From: RAM1 sp041905405
GTDB taxonomy: Bacteria; Pseudomonadota; Gammaproteobacteria; Burkholderiales; Burkholderiaceae_C
Reading direction: 5' to 3'
Length of the DNA stretch: 64,000 nucleotides
NCBI GenBank assembly: GCA_041905405.1
Contig: JAYRLC010000017.1
Span: 12,191 to 76,190, forward strand
This document shows positions 1-9,088 of this stretch, one piece after another; position 1 is the stretch's first letter; every line of letters starts with the position of its first letter. A model generated the notes under the pieces. That model did not search any database. It was not told where the DNA came from and saw only the letters and a list, made by a program, of their open reading frames with translations. Both the position numbers and the translations under genes were made by a program.

Positions 1-1
1 G

Positions 2-457
2 CGCGAGGCACTGGGCCACGGCCGTATGGACGACGCGGCGGCGCTGCTCGGGCGCCCCTACAGCATCAGCGGCCACGTGGTGCACGGGCGCAAGCTGGGT
101 CGCACGCTGGGGTTCAAAACGCTGAACCTGCGCTTTTCGCACTGGAAGCCGGCCGCCAGCGGCATTTTTGCCGTCATGGTCCACGGGTTGGGGCGGCCGC
201 TGCAGGGTGTCGCCAACCTGGGCATCCGCCCGTCGCTGGACCCGAACGATGTCAATGGTGGGCGCGTGTTGCTGGAAACCCATTGCCTGGAGTGGCCCGC
301 CGAACTGGGCCCTGAAGGGGCCTACGGTAAAATCATCCGCGTGGAACTGCTGCACAAACTGCACGACGAGCTGAAGTACGACGGTCTGGATGCCCTCACG
401 CAAGGCATCAACCGGGACTGCGACGACGCGCGCGCCTGGTTCGCGGCGCGAATTTGA
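2..457 (+). CDS. ribF: Riboflavin kinase / FAD synthetase, C-terminal part (5' end outside window)
   Basis: The frame is open from base 2, so the gene starts upstream and only the last 151 codons are visible. What remains is the riboflavin kinase domain that turns riboflavin into FMN. It contains the block G-R-T-L-G-F-K-T-L-N, which corresponds to the kinase G-R-x-L-G-x-P/x-T-A-N motif, then G-V-A-N-L-G-x-R-P and the acidic L-L-E-T-H strand. The N-terminal FAD synthetase (adenylyltransferase) half is not in the window. A short GC hairpin (459-476) follows the stop. Position directly before ileS and lspA is the standard betaproteobacterial arrangement and supports the call. Confidence 0.93.
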   Translation, partial: REALGHGRMDDAAALLGRPYSISGHVVHGRKLGRTLGFKTLNLRFSHWKPAASGIFAVMVHGLGRPLQGVANLGIRPSLDPNDVNGGRVLLETHCLEWPAELGPEGAYGKIIRVELLHKLHDELKYDGLDALTQGINRDCDDARAWFAARI

Positions 458-565
458 AGGGGCCGCGGGTGGCCCCGCCCGCACGATGCCCCGCTCTCCT
501 CACACCCCACAGGCCTGCCGGATTGCCCCGCAGGCCACCCGGCACCGAACCATTGAAGCCTGGCC

Positions 566-3409
566 ATGAGCACCGACAAAGTTGATTACCGCGCCACCCT
601 GAACCTGCCCGACACGCCGTTCCCCATGCGGGGCGACCTGCCCAAGCGCGAGCCCGGCTGGACCCAGGCGTGGAATGACGAAGGCCTGTACAAGCGCCTG
701 CGCGATGCCCGCCGCGGCGCGCCCAAGTTCATCCTGCACGACGGCCCACCCTATGCCAACGGCCAGATCCACATGGGCCACGCCGTCAACAAAATCCTCA
801 AGGACATGATCGTCAAGGCGCGCCAGCTCAAGGGGCTGGACGCGCAGTACATCCCGGGCTGGGACTGCCACGGCCTGCCGATCGAAAACGCCATCGAGAA
901 GAAATACGGCCGCAACCTGCCGCGCGAAGAGATGCAGGCCAAGAGCCGCGCCTTCGCCACCGAGCAGATCGCCATCCAGATGGCAGACTTCAAGCGCCTG
1001 GGCGTGCTGGGCGACTGGGACCATCCCTACCGCACCATGGACTTCAGCAATGAAGCCGACGAGATCCGCGCGTTCAAGCGCGTGATGGAGCGCGGCTTTG
1101 TTTACCGGGGCCTGAAGCCCGTGTACTGGTGCTTTGACTGCGGCAGCTCGCTAGCCGAGTTCGAGATCGAGTACGCCGACAAGAAGTCGCAGACGCTGGA
1201 CGTGGCATTCAAGTCGCACGAGCCCGCGAAGCTGGCGGCCGCTTTCGGCCTGCCGTCACTGGCCAAGGACGCGTTCGCGGTGATCTGGACCACCACCGCC
1301 TGGACCATCCCCGCCAACCAGGCGCTCAACTTGAACCCCGAGCTCGAGTACGCCCTGGTGGACACCGAGCGCGGCTTGCTGGTGCTGGCAGCGTCGCTGG
1401 TCGAAAAATGCATGGCGCGCTACAAGCTCACCGGCACGGTGCTCGCCACCGTCAAGGGCGAGAAGCTCGGCGGGCTCGAGTTCGAACACCCGTTGTACGA
1501 CGTGGACGCGGGCTACCGCCGCCTGTCCCCCGTGTACCTGGCCGACTACGCCACGGCCGACGACGGCACGGGTATCGTGCACTCGTCGCCCGCCTACGGT
1601 CTGGACGACTTCAACTCCTGCGTCGCGCACGGCCTGAGCTACGACGACATCCTGAACCCCGTGCAGGGCAACGGCACCTACGCGCCTGACTTTCCCCTGT
1701 TCGGCGGCCAGCACATCTGGAAGGCCGTGCCGAACATCCTGGAGGCGCTGCAAGCCGCCGGCCGCCTGATGGCCACCGAGGGCATCACCCACAGCTACCC
1801 ACACTGCTGGCGCCACAAGACGCCGGTGATCTACCGCGCCGCCGCGCAGTGGTTCATCCGCATGGACGAGGGCGAAGGCGTTTTCACGAAAGACAAGGCG
1901 CCCAAGACACTGCGCCAGCTCGCGCTGGACGCGATCGAGGAAACCAGCTTCTACCCCGAGAACGGCAAGGCCCGCCTGCGCGACATGATCGCGGGCCGGC
2001 CCGACTGGTGCATCAGCCGCCAGCGCAGCTGGGGCGTGCCGCTGCCGCTGTTCCTGCACAAGGACAGCGGCGAACTGCACCCGCGCACGCCCGAGATCCT
2101 GGACCTGGCCGCCGACATCGTGCAGCAAGGCGGCATCGAAGCCTGGAGCAAGGCCACGCCCGAGGACATCCTGGCGCGCGTGGGCGCCACAGGCGACGCG
2201 GCCAGCTACACCAAGAGCAGCGACATCCTTGAAGTGTGGTTCGACTCCGGTACGACCCACACCACGGTGCTCAAGGGCTCGCACCCCGGCGCCGGCCATG
2301 ACACGGGGCCGGAGGCCGACCTGTACCTGGAAGGCCACGACCAGCACCGCGGCTGGTTCCACAGCTCGCTGCTCACGGCCTGCGCCATGTACGGCCGCGC
2401 GCCGTACAAGGGCCTGCTGACCCACGGCTTCACCGTGGACAGCCAGGGCCGCAAGATGAGCAAGTCGCTGGGCAACGGCGTGGACCCGCAGGAAACCAGC
2501 AAGAAGCTGGGCGCCGAGATCATCCGCCTGTGGGTGGCCGCGTCCGACTATTCGGGCGACATCGCCGGCGACGACAAGATCCTGGCCCGCGTGGTGGACG
2601 CCTACCGCCGCATCCGCAACACGCTGCGCTTCCTGCTGGCCAACGTGAGCGACTTCAACCCCGCGACGGACGCCGTACCGCTGGACCAGTTGCTGGAGAT
2701 CGACCGCTACGCGCTCGGCCGCGCGGCCCAGTTCCAGGCCGAGGTGCTCGCGCACTTCGAGGTGTACGAGTTCCACCCCGTGGTGGCCAAGCTGCAGCTG
2801 TACTGCAGCGAGGACCTGGGCGGCTTCTACCTGGACATCCTCAAGGACCGGCTGTACACCACGGCCCCCAAGTCGCCCGCCCGCCGCAGCGCGCAAACGG
2901 CCCTGTGGCACATCACGCACGCCATGCTGCGCTGGATGGCGCCGTTTCTGAGCTTCACGGCCGAGGAGGCGTGGAAGGTGTTCGGCACGTCGGAGTCCAT
3001 CTTCCTGGAAACCTACGCCCAGCTGCCGCCGGCTGACGAGGCCCTGCTGGCAAAGTGGGCCCGCATCCGCGACATCCGCGACCACGTCAACAAGGACATC
3101 GAGGCATTGCGCGCCGAAGGCAAGGTCGGCTCGTCGCTGCAGGCCAATGTGGCGCTGGCCGCGGGGCCGGACGACCTGGCGCTGCTGAGCAGCCTGGGGG
3201 ACGACCTGAAGTTCGTGTTCATCACCTCGGCCGTTGCGCTGGCGGCGGCGGATGCCACGGTGGCGACCGTCGTCGCATCCAACGCCGCCAAGTGCGAGCG
3301 CTGCTGGCACTACCGCGACGACGTGGGCCACGACGCAGCGCACCCCACGCTGTGCGGGCGCTGCACCAGCAACCTCTACGGCACCGGCGAAATCCGGACG
3401 ATTGCCTGA
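566..3409 (+). CDS. ileS: Isoleucyl-tRNA synthetase
   Basis: Charges tRNA-Ile with isoleucine in the cytoplasm. The 947-residue length is normal for the bacterial enzyme. The class I signature HMGH lies at residues 69-72, after the P-P-Y-A-N-G block, and KMSKS is at 630-634. The editing (CP1) domain lies between them, with the T-T-A-W-T-I-P-A-N-Q segment. The C-terminal zinc finger has cysteines at about 910, 913, 930 and 933. The ATG has only a weak Shine-Dalgarno sequence. The stop codon shares one base with the lspA start (TGATG), so the two genes are likely translationally coupled. Confidence 0.98.
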   Translation: MSTDKVDYRATLNLPDTPFPMRGDLPKREPGWTQAWNDEGLYKRLRDARRGAPKFILHDGPPYANGQIHMGHAVNKILKDMIVKARQLKGLDAQYIPGWDCHGLPIENAIEKKYGRNLPREEMQAKSRAFATEQIAIQMADFKRLGVLGDWDHPYRTMDFSNEADEIRAFKRVMERGFVYRGLKPVYWCFDCGSSLAEFEIEYADKKSQTLDVAFKSHEPAKLAAAFGLPSLAKDAFAVIWTTTAWTIPANQALNLNPELEYALVDTERGLLVLAASLVEKCMARYKLTGTVLATVKGEKLGGLEFEHPLYDVDAGYRRLSPVYLADYATADDGTGIVHSSPAYGLDDFNSCVAHGLSYDDILNPVQGNGTYAPDFPLFGGQHIWKAVPNILEALQAAGRLMATEGITHSYPHCWRHKTPVIYRAAAQWFIRMDEGEGVFTKDKAPKTLRQLALDAIEETSFYPENGKARLRDMIAGRPDWCISRQRSWGVPLPLFLHKDSGELHPRTPEILDLAADIVQQGGIEAWSKATPEDILARVGATGDAASYTKSSDILEVWFDSGTTHTTVLKGSHPGAGHDTGPEADLYLEGHDQHRGWFHSSLLTACAMYGRAPYKGLLTHGFTVDSQGRKMSKSLGNGVDPQETSKKLGAEIIRLWVAASDYSGDIAGDDKILARVVDAYRRIRNTLRFLLANVSDFNPATDAVPLDQLLEIDRYALGRAAQFQAEVLAHFEVYEFHPVVAKLQLYCSEDLGGFYLDILKDRLYTTAPKSPARRSAQTALWHITHAMLRWMAPFLSFTAEEAWKVFGTSESIFLETYAQLPPADEALLAKWARIRDIRDHVNKDIEALRAEGKVGSSLQANVALAAGPDDLALLSSLGDDLKFVFITSAVALAAADATVATVVASNAAKCERCWHYRDDVGHDAAHPTLCGRCTSNLYGTGEIRTIA

Positions 3410-3912
3410 TGGCCAAGACCACCTTCACCCGTTCGGCCGGCGCCAGCCTGTTGCCCTGGCTGGCCCTGGCGCTGATCATCGCCATCGCCGACCAGTTCAC
3501 CAAGGTGCTGATCCTGGGCTACTACAAGCTGGGCGACAGCACCTACGTGACCAGCTTCTTCAACGTCGTTCGCGTGCACAACACGGGCGCGGCGTTCTCG
3601 TTCCTGGCGACGGCATCGGGCTGGCAACGCTGGTTCTTCACCGGCATCGGCGTGGCGGCGGCGCTGTTCATCATCTGGATGCTGCGCTCGCACGCGGGGC
3701 AGCGGCTGTTCTCGTTCGCGCTGGCCTGCATCCTGGGCGGCGCCGTGGGCAACGTGGTGGACCGGCTGCTGCACGGCTACGTGGTGGACTTCCTGGACTT
3801 TCACTGGGGCGGCTGGCATTTCCCGGCGTTCAACCTGGCCGATGCGGCGATCACGCTGGGCGCCATCTGCCTGATCCTGGACGAACTGCTGCGGGTGCGG
3901 CGATCCCGGTAA
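3409..3912 (+). CDS. lspA: Lipoprotein signal peptidase (signal peptidase II)
   Basis: Inner-membrane aspartyl protease that removes signal peptides from prolipoproteins. The product has 167 residues and four hydrophobic segments. The catalytic aspartates are D118 in G-N-V-V-D-R and D145 in F-N-L-A-D-A; the conserved V-x-N-T-G-A-A-F-S block is at about 56-64. The ATG at 3409 overlaps the ileS stop by one base. A longer in-frame reading upstream exists but lies inside ileS and has no homology to the family. Its substrates in this window probably include the lipobox proteins encoded at 41.5-42.6 kb and 56.5 kb. Confidence 0.97.
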   Translation: MAKTTFTRSAGASLLPWLALALIIAIADQFTKVLILGYYKLGDSTYVTSFFNVVRVHNTGAAFSFLATASGWQRWFFTGIGVAAALFIIWMLRSHAGQRLFSFALACILGGAVGNVVDRLLHGYVVDFLDFHWGGWHFPAFNLADAAITLGAICLILDELLRVRRSR

Positions 3913-3914
3913 TT

Positions 3915-3960
3915 CCCCGGTAACCGGGGCGCTGCGTCAGGCGTATAGTGATCGCCTGAC
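3915..3960 (+). other. Two consecutive inverted repeats before the Na/Pi transporter gene
   Basis: The first inverted repeat (3915-3929) has six-base arms CCCCGG/CCGGGG around TAA and could be a weak terminator for the ileS-lspA unit, although no T-run follows. The second (3936-3960) has eight-base arms GTCAGGCG/CGCCTGAC around a nine-base loop that contains TATAGT, a good match to a sigma-70 -10 element. It ends four bases before the ATG at 3964, where no Shine-Dalgarno sequence is visible. Function is inferred. Confidence 0.45.
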
Positions 3961-3963
3961 CGA

Positions 3964-5625
3964 ATGAAGCATCTGTTGAATCTTTTGGCAGCGATCGCGC
4001 TGCTTGTGTGGGGCACCCATCTCGTCCGTACCGGCATCCTGCGGGTATTCGGGGCCAACCTGCGCGACGTTCTGGCGCGCAGCATCAGCAACCGTTACAC
4101 GGCCGCCATCTCGGGTATCGGGGTCACGGCGCTGGTGCAGTCCAGCACGGCCACCGCGCTGATCATCTCGTCGTTTGTCGGCCAGGGGCTGGTCACGCTG
4201 CCGCTGGCGCTGGCCGTCATGCTGGGGGCCGACGTGGGCACGAGCCTGATGGCGGTGGTGTTCTCGTTCGACCTGTCCTGGCTGTCGCCGCTGTTCATCT
4301 TCGTGGGCGTGGTGCTGTTCATTTCGCGCCAGTCCACCAGCGTGGGCCGCTTCGGCCGCATCCTGATCGGCCTGGGGCTGATGCTGCTGGCGCTGCGCCT
4401 GGTCACGCAGTCCACCGGGGTGCTCACGCAGGCGCCAGCGGTCAAGGCGCTGCTCGCGTCGCTGGCCAGCGACCTGCTGCTGGAAATCACCATGGGCACG
4501 GTGCTGGCGGTGGTGTCGTATTCCAGCCTGGCCATCGTGCTGCTGACGGCCACGCTCGCGTCGTCCAACGTCATCCCGCTGGATGTGGCCCTGGGCCTGG
4601 TGCTGGGCGCCAACCTGGGCAGCGGCCTGCTGGCCGTGCTGACCACGGCCAAGTCCACCGTCGAGGTTCGCCAGGTCCCCATGGGCAACTTCGTCTTCAA
4701 GGCCCTGGGTGTGCTGATTGCCGCGCCCCTGATCGGCCTGTGGCTGCGCCATGCGCGCCCCTATCTTGGCGACGCGGCCACCGTGGTGGTGATGTTCCAT
4801 CTGGCGTTCAACGTGCTGGTCGGCGTGCTGTTCATCGGCATCACGCAGGTCGTGGCCGGCTGGGTGCAGAAATGGCTGCCCAAGCCCGACAAGACCCTGG
4901 CGTCCGGCCGCCCGCACCATCTGGACCCGTCGGCGTTGAGCACCCCGTCGCTGGCCATTTCCTGCGCGGCCCGCGAGGCGCTGCACCAGGCGGACATTGT
5001 CGAGACCATGATGCTGGGCGTGCTCAAGGTCATCAAGGACAACGACCTGGCGCTGGCCGAGGACCTGCGCAAGATGGACGATACGGTGGACGAGCTGTAT
5101 TCGGCCATCAAGTACTACCTGACCAAGATCTCGCGCGAGGCACTGGCCGAAGAAGAAAGCCGCCGCTGGACCGACATCATCAGCTTCACGATCAACATGG
5201 AGCAGATCGGCGACATCATCGAGCGCGTGCTGATCGATATCGAGGACAAGAAGATCAAGAAAAGCCGCAATTTCTCGGAAGCCGGCATGGCCGAAATCTG
5301 CGAACTGCACGCCCGCCTGATCGACAACCTGCGACTGGGCATGAGCGTGTTCCTGAACGGCAATGTGCGCGATGCACAGAAGCTGCTGGAGGAAAAGGCG
5401 CGATTCCGCGACCTGGAGCGCGCCTACGCAGCCACCCATCTGGTGCGTCTGTCCGACAACACCGTGCAGAGCATTGAGACCAGTTCGCTGCACATCGACC
5501 TGATCAGCGACCTCAAGCGCATCAATTCGCACATTTGCTCGATCGCGTATCCCATTCTGGATTCGGCGGGCGCGTTGGCGCCCAGCCGGTTGCGCCAGCC
5601 GCAGCTGGACGCCATGTCGAAATAA
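3964..5625 (+). CDS. Na+/phosphate cotransporter family protein (NptA-like, with PhoU-like C-terminal domain)
   Basis: A predicted inner-membrane transporter that moves phosphate with sodium. The N-terminal 320 residues carry about eight to nine hydrophobic segments, including the family motif Q-S-S-T-A-T-A at about 59-65 and a second related inverted-repeat half. Residues from about 340 onward form a helical PhoU-like region. The 553-residue length is normal for the bacterial NptA/PhoU fusion. The ATG follows a hairpin and has no clear ribosome binding site, so translation may be leaderless or structure-dependent. It faces the receiver gene at 5646 tail to tail, with 20 bases between them. 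Confidence 0.9.
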   Translation: MKHLLNLLAAIALLVWGTHLVRTGILRVFGANLRDVLARSISNRYTAAISGIGVTALVQSSTATALIISSFVGQGLVTLPLALAVMLGADVGTSLMAVVFSFDLSWLSPLFIFVGVVLFISRQSTSVGRFGRILIGLGLMLLALRLVTQSTGVLTQAPAVKALLASLASDLLLEITMGTVLAVVSYSSLAIVLLTATLASSNVIPLDVALGLVLGANLGSGLLAVLTTAKSTVEVRQVPMGNFVFKALGVLIAAPLIGLWLRHARPYLGDAATVVVMFHLAFNVLVGVLFIGITQVVAGWVQKWLPKPDKTLASGRPHHLDPSALSTPSLAISCAAREALHQADIVETMMLGVLKVIKDNDLALAEDLRKMDDTVDELYSAIKYYLTKISREALAEEESRRWTDIISFTINMEQIGDIIERVLIDIEDKKIKKSRNFSEAGMAEICELHARLIDNLRLGMSVFLNGNVRDAQKLLEEKARFRDLERAYAATHLVRLSDNTVQSIETSSLHIDLISDLKRINSHICSIAYPILDSAGALAPSRLRQPQLDAMSK

Positions 5626-5645
5626 TCAGCCAGGCAAGGCCGGCG

Positions 5646-6047
5646 TCAAAGGCCCTGTGAGGTCATCGTTTCACGGCGGCCGCGTTCACGGATGCAGTAT
5701 TCCAGCAGCGCGTCGATCTCGGTGGACTTGTCGAACACCGCGTCCGCGCCCAGCTGCGCACAGCGCCAGCGAACATCGTTGGTGGCGTGATTGCTCAGCA
5801 CAACCATCTTCTGCTCCGGCTTGCGCCAGCGGCAGGCTTCCAGGATGTTCAGGCCGCTGCCTTCGCGCAGGAACAGGTCAACGATCGCCAGGTCCCAGTA
5901 GGCATCGTTGCGGGCCAGCCATTCGCGGCCTTCGTGCTCGGTTTCGGCCACGCCCACGGGCTCCACCAGTGCAAGCTCCTGCAGCGTTTCGATCAGGTTC
6001 TGCCGGATGGTGGGGCTGTCTTCGACGATATAGGCTCTGAACTTCAT
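5646..6047 (-). CDS. Single-domain response regulator (receiver only)
   Basis: A CheY-like phosphoacceptor domain of 133 residues with no output domain. Phosphorylation site D57 lies in A-I-V-D-L-F. The acidic pocket is E9/D10, the switch residue is S85, and the conserved lysine is K107 in F-D-K. A good AGGAGAG ribosome binding site precedes the ATG. No histidine kinase is encoded nearby, so its partner must be elsewhere. It could act in a phosphorelay or by protein-protein contact; the output is unknown. Confidence 0.9.
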   Translation of the reverse strand: MKFRAYIVEDSPTIRQNLIETLQELALVEPVGVAETEHEGREWLARNDAYWDLAIVDLFLREGSGLNILEACRWRKPEQKMVVLSNHATNDVRWRCAQLGADAVFDKSTEIDALLEYCIRERGRRETMTSQGL

Positions 6048-6188
6048 GACTCTCTCCTGCCCCGGGTAGCCCGCCAGAGGGGGTTTCGGGGGCGATATGC
6101 AGTTGAAGTTACTGTAGGGCCGGGGCGGCGCAACGGGTGCAAGCAGTTGTGCCAGACCCCTGTAGGAACAGGTCCCGAAGGCGGCGGC

Positions 6189-6974
6189 TCAGAGCCCTGC
6201 GGCGCACAGGACCAGCCCGGCCTCCAGGGTGAAGGCGCCCTCTTCCAGCCGGGCCCGCAGTTCGCCGGGCGACATACAGCGGAACTCTTCGACCTCGCCG
6301 TCCTGGTTGGCGGGAACCACCCCCTCGGGCACCGTACAGCCAAACCAGTCCACATGTTCGACCATGTAACCATGCGGGCCCGAGGGCCTGCGCAGGGTCA
6401 CGCGCCCGCCGTGGCGCAGGGCCTGCAGCGCCTGCAGCGGCAGACCGGCCTCTTCCTGCGTTTCGCGCGCCAGCGCAGTCTGCAGTGTGTCGGCAGCGGA
6501 CACCATGCCGCCCATCAGCGTGTCCCACAGACCTGGGTCATTGGGTTTGTCCAACGCCCGCCGCTGCACCCAATGCCCGCCATCCGGCCTGCGGCCCGCC
6601 AGATGCACGGCGAAGGTGGTGATGCCCAGCGGCCGCACCGCCGCGCGCTCCACGGTGCCCAGCCGCCGGCCCTGCGCATCGGTTACAGCCAGTTGCTCAT
6701 TTCTCCATGCGCCGGCAAGGCCCGCCTCGCGCAGCGCCAGGGCGATGTGGTTCATACCCTGCGTGACGGGGACTTCCAGGGCCCACCCTGCCTCGCCCGC
6801 GCGGACCATGGGACGCAGCACGCCGGCCAACGCGGGCAGCAGGGCCTGCATCAGACCGGGTTCGACGGACCCGACGGGCGCCGCCCCCGCCCACAGCGGC
6901 TGGCGCGGACTGCGCGGCGGCTCGTCCGCCCGCGCGTGCTGGGCGTCCAGCCAGCGCGGGGACACGGCGGTCAC
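6189..6974 (-). CDS. Nudix hydrolase with N-terminal DUF4743-type domain
   Basis: Predicted Nudix pyrophosphohydrolase of 261 residues. The N-terminal half resembles the DUF4743 domain found before Nudix domains in thiamine-pyrophosphate-type hydrolases. The Nudix box follows G-G-M-V-S-A-A-D and ends R-E-T-Q-E-E-A-G-L; the first conserved glutamate of the box is aspartate here. I chose the GTG at 6974 because GTGA overlaps the stop of the upstream quinone oxidoreductase gene, which suggests coupling. The substrate cannot be read from sequence; relatives act on thiamine diphosphate derivatives or other nucleoside diphosphates. Confidence 0.83.
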   Translation of the reverse strand: MTAVSPRWLDAQHARADEPPRSPRQPLWAGAAPVGSVEPGLMQALLPALAGVLRPMVRAGEAGWALEVPVTQGMNHIALALREAGLAGAWRNEQLAVTDAQGRRLGTVERAAVRPLGITTFAVHLAGRRPDGGHWVQRRALDKPNDPGLWDTLMGGMVSAADTLQTALARETQEEAGLPLQALQALRHGGRVTLRRPSGPHGYMVEHVDWFGCTVPEGVVPANQDGEVEEFRCMSPGELRARLEEGAFTLEAGLVLCAAGL

Positions 6975-7954
6975 AGCGTCAGGATAGTCGAGCCCGTGGT
7001 CTTGCGTGCCTCCAGGTCGCGGTGCGCCTGCTGCACGTCGGCCAGCGGATAGCGCTGGTCGATGCGGATTTTGACGGCGCCGCTTTGCACCACGGCAAAC
7101 AGGTCGTCGGCCATGGCCTGCGTGGCTTCGTGCGAAACGATGTGGCTGAACAGCGTCTGGCGGGTCACGTAGATGGAACCCAGCTTGGCCAGCAGGCCGG
7201 CATCGAAGGCCGGCGGTGCGCCAGACGACGCGCCAAAGCTCGCCATGAGCCCAAAGGGGCGCAGGCACTGCAGTGACTTGTCCCAGGTGTCCTTGCCGAC
7301 CGAGTCGTACACCACCTTCACACCCTTGCCGCCGGTGATGTCCCGCACGCGCGCCGCGAAATCCTCGGTGGCGTAGTTGATGACGTGGGCCGCGCCATGC
7401 TCTTTGGCCAGCGCGCATTTGGCGTCCGAGCCGGCCGTGCCGATCAGCTGCAGCCCCAGCGCCCGCGCCCATTGGCAGGCAATCAGCCCCACGCCGCCGG
7501 CCGCCGCATGGAACAGCACGAAGTCGCCGGGCTCCAGGCCCTCGACCGGCTTGACCTTGCGCAGCAGGTATTGGGCCGTCAGGCCCTTGAGCATCATGGC
7601 GGCGGCGGTGTCAAAGCCGATCGCATCCGGCAGCTTCACGACGCATTTGGCCGGCATCACGCGCGCCTCGCAGTACGAGCCGGGCGGCTGGCTGGCATAG
7701 GCGGCGCGGTCGCCGGCTTTCAGATGGGTCACGCCTGGTCCCACGGCCTCGATGACGCCTGCGCCTTCCATGCCGATGGTGGCGGGCATGGGCAGCGGGT
7801 ACATGCCGGTGCGGTGGTAGACATCGATGAAGTTCAAGCCGACGGCATGGTGGCGAATCCGCACTTCACCGGGGCCGGGGTCGCCCACGGCGACGTCAAC
7901 GACCTGGAGCTGTTCGGGGCCCCCGTGCTGGACGATCTGGACGGCTTTGGGCAT
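6971..7954 (-). CDS. NADPH:quinone oxidoreductase (zeta-crystallin / QOR type)
   Basis: Zinc-independent medium-chain dehydrogenase/reductase of 327 residues that reduces quinones with NADPH. The N-terminal catalytic fold carries N-F-I-D-V-Y-H-R-T-G and the G-x-E-G-A-G-V segment. The nucleotide-binding fold begins with A-A-A-G-G-V-G near residue 150. A strong GGAGGA site lies upstream of the ATG at 7954. It is the first gene of a two-gene unit with the Nudix hydrolase and is divergent from the EamA gene at 8106. Confidence 0.93.
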   Translation of the reverse strand: MPKAVQIVQHGGPEQLQVVDVAVGDPGPGEVRIRHHAVGLNFIDVYHRTGMYPLPMPATIGMEGAGVIEAVGPGVTHLKAGDRAAYASQPPGSYCEARVMPAKCVVKLPDAIGFDTAAAMMLKGLTAQYLLRKVKPVEGLEPGDFVLFHAAAGGVGLIACQWARALGLQLIGTAGSDAKCALAKEHGAAHVINYATEDFAARVRDITGGKGVKVVYDSVGKDTWDKSLQCLRPFGLMASFGASSGAPPAFDAGLLAKLGSIYVTRQTLFSHIVSHEATQAMADDLFAVVQSGAVKIRIDQRYPLADVQQAHRDLEARKTTGSTILTL

Positions 7955-8105
7955 GGGCTGGTTCCTCCGGTTTTTCGATGGGCTTGAATGCTGCCACGAA
8001 TCGGCATGCGCTGCCGGAAAGGCCTTTTGCAACCCGCGCAACACCAGGGCAGCACCAGGCCGTGGCGAAACACGTACAGTCCACCGCAGCCATTCAGCCG
8101 CCGCC
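7955..8105. promoter_or_regulatory. Divergent intergenic region between quinone oxidoreductase and EamA genes
   Basis: These 151 bases separate two divergent genes and must hold both promoters. Apart from the GGAGGA ribosome binding site for the minus-strand gene (about 7960-7967), I see no convincing -35/-10 pair or palindrome. Confidence 0.4.
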
Positions 8106-9008
8106 ATGAACCAACGCCTCACGCCCGCCACCGCCGCCCTGCTCACCATTCCGCCGCTGCTGTGGGCGGGCAACGCCGTGGTGGGCCGGCTGGCCAGCGG
8201 CCTGGTGCCGCCCATCACCTTGAACTTCCTGCGCTGGGCGCTGGCCTTTGCGCTGCTGTTGCCACTGGCCGCCTGGGTGCTGCGCGCGGGCAGCGGGTTG
8301 TGGAGCCACTGGCGGCGCTACGCCCTGCTGGGCCTGCTGGGGGTGGGCTGCTACAACGCGCTGCAGTACCTGGCGCTGAAGACATCCACGCCCATCAACG
8401 TCACGCTGGTGGCCGCCAGCACGCCAGTCTTCATGCTGGCGATCGGCGCGCTGTTCTTCGGCCAGGCCGTGTCGCGGCGCCAGTGGCTGGGTGCGGCGCT
8501 GTCCATCGCGGGCGTGCTGCTGGTGCTGGGCCGGGGGCGATGGGACCTGCTGCTGCAGGTGCGCCTGGTGACCGGCGACCTGTACGTGCTGCTGGCGACG
8601 GCTGCCTGGGCGTTCTACAGCTGGCTGCTCACGCGGCCGGGCGATCCGCCCGGGATCCGAAACGACTGGGCCGCGTTCCTCATGGCGCAGATCGTGCCGG
8701 GCCTGGTGTGGTCGGGCCTGTTCACGGCGGGCGAGTGGGCCATGACCGATGCCCACATGGTGTGGAGCTGGCCGGTGGCCGCCGTGTTGCTGTACGTGGC
8801 CGTGGGCCCGGCCATCGTGGCCTACCGCTGCTGGGGCCTGGGCGTGCAGCGCGTGGGGCCCAGCGTGGCCGGTTTCTTCTCCAACCTCACGCCGCTGTTC
8901 GCGGCGGTGCTGTCCACGCTGATGCTGGGCGAAGCGCCGCACCTGTACCACGGCATCGCGTTCGCGCTGATCGTCGGCGGGATTGTGGTTTCCTCTCGTC
9001 GCGGCTGA
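8106..9008 (+). CDS. EamA/DMT-family permease
   Basis: Inner-membrane protein of 300 residues with about ten hydrophobic segments in two EamA halves (roughly 1-140 and 150-300), the layout of drug/metabolite transporters. Family features include L-L-W-A-G-N in the first segment and the A-L-x-x-T-S/T-P segment near residue 95. The ATG at 8106 has no strong Shine-Dalgarno sequence, but the membrane segments begin right after it. The longer reading upstream is not supported. The substrate is unknown; relatives export amino acids, nucleosides or metabolites. Confidence 0.88.
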   Translation: MNQRLTPATAALLTIPPLLWAGNAVVGRLASGLVPPITLNFLRWALAFALLLPLAAWVLRAGSGLWSHWRRYALLGLLGVGCYNALQYLALKTSTPINVTLVAASTPVFMLAIGALFFGQAVSRRQWLGAALSIAGVLLVLGRGRWDLLLQVRLVTGDLYVLLATAAWAFYSWLLTRPGDPPGIRNDWAAFLMAQIVPGLVWSGLFTAGEWAMTDAHMVWSWPVAAVLLYVAVGPAIVAYRCWGLGVQRVGPSVAGFFSNLTPLFAAVLSTLMLGEAPHLYHGIAFALIVGGIVVSSRRG

Positions 9009-9088
9009 TTTTTTCGTTTGCCTGCCTTGCGTCCGGTATCAGGCGTGCGGGGTACCGTCGCCGACACCCTGCGGGCCAGGAACAGAAC

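Noticed and set aside
1256..3343. 695-codon minus-strand open frame opposite ileS
   Set aside because: A shadow of the real gene; high GC suppresses stops. No ribosome binding site or domain, and the composition is valine/alanine/histidine-rich.
6150..6180. Hairpin around CCTGT-AGGA-ACAGG as a terminator of the Nudix gene
   Set aside because: The stem is short with a mismatch and no T-run follows on the minus strand, so it was not listed as a feature.
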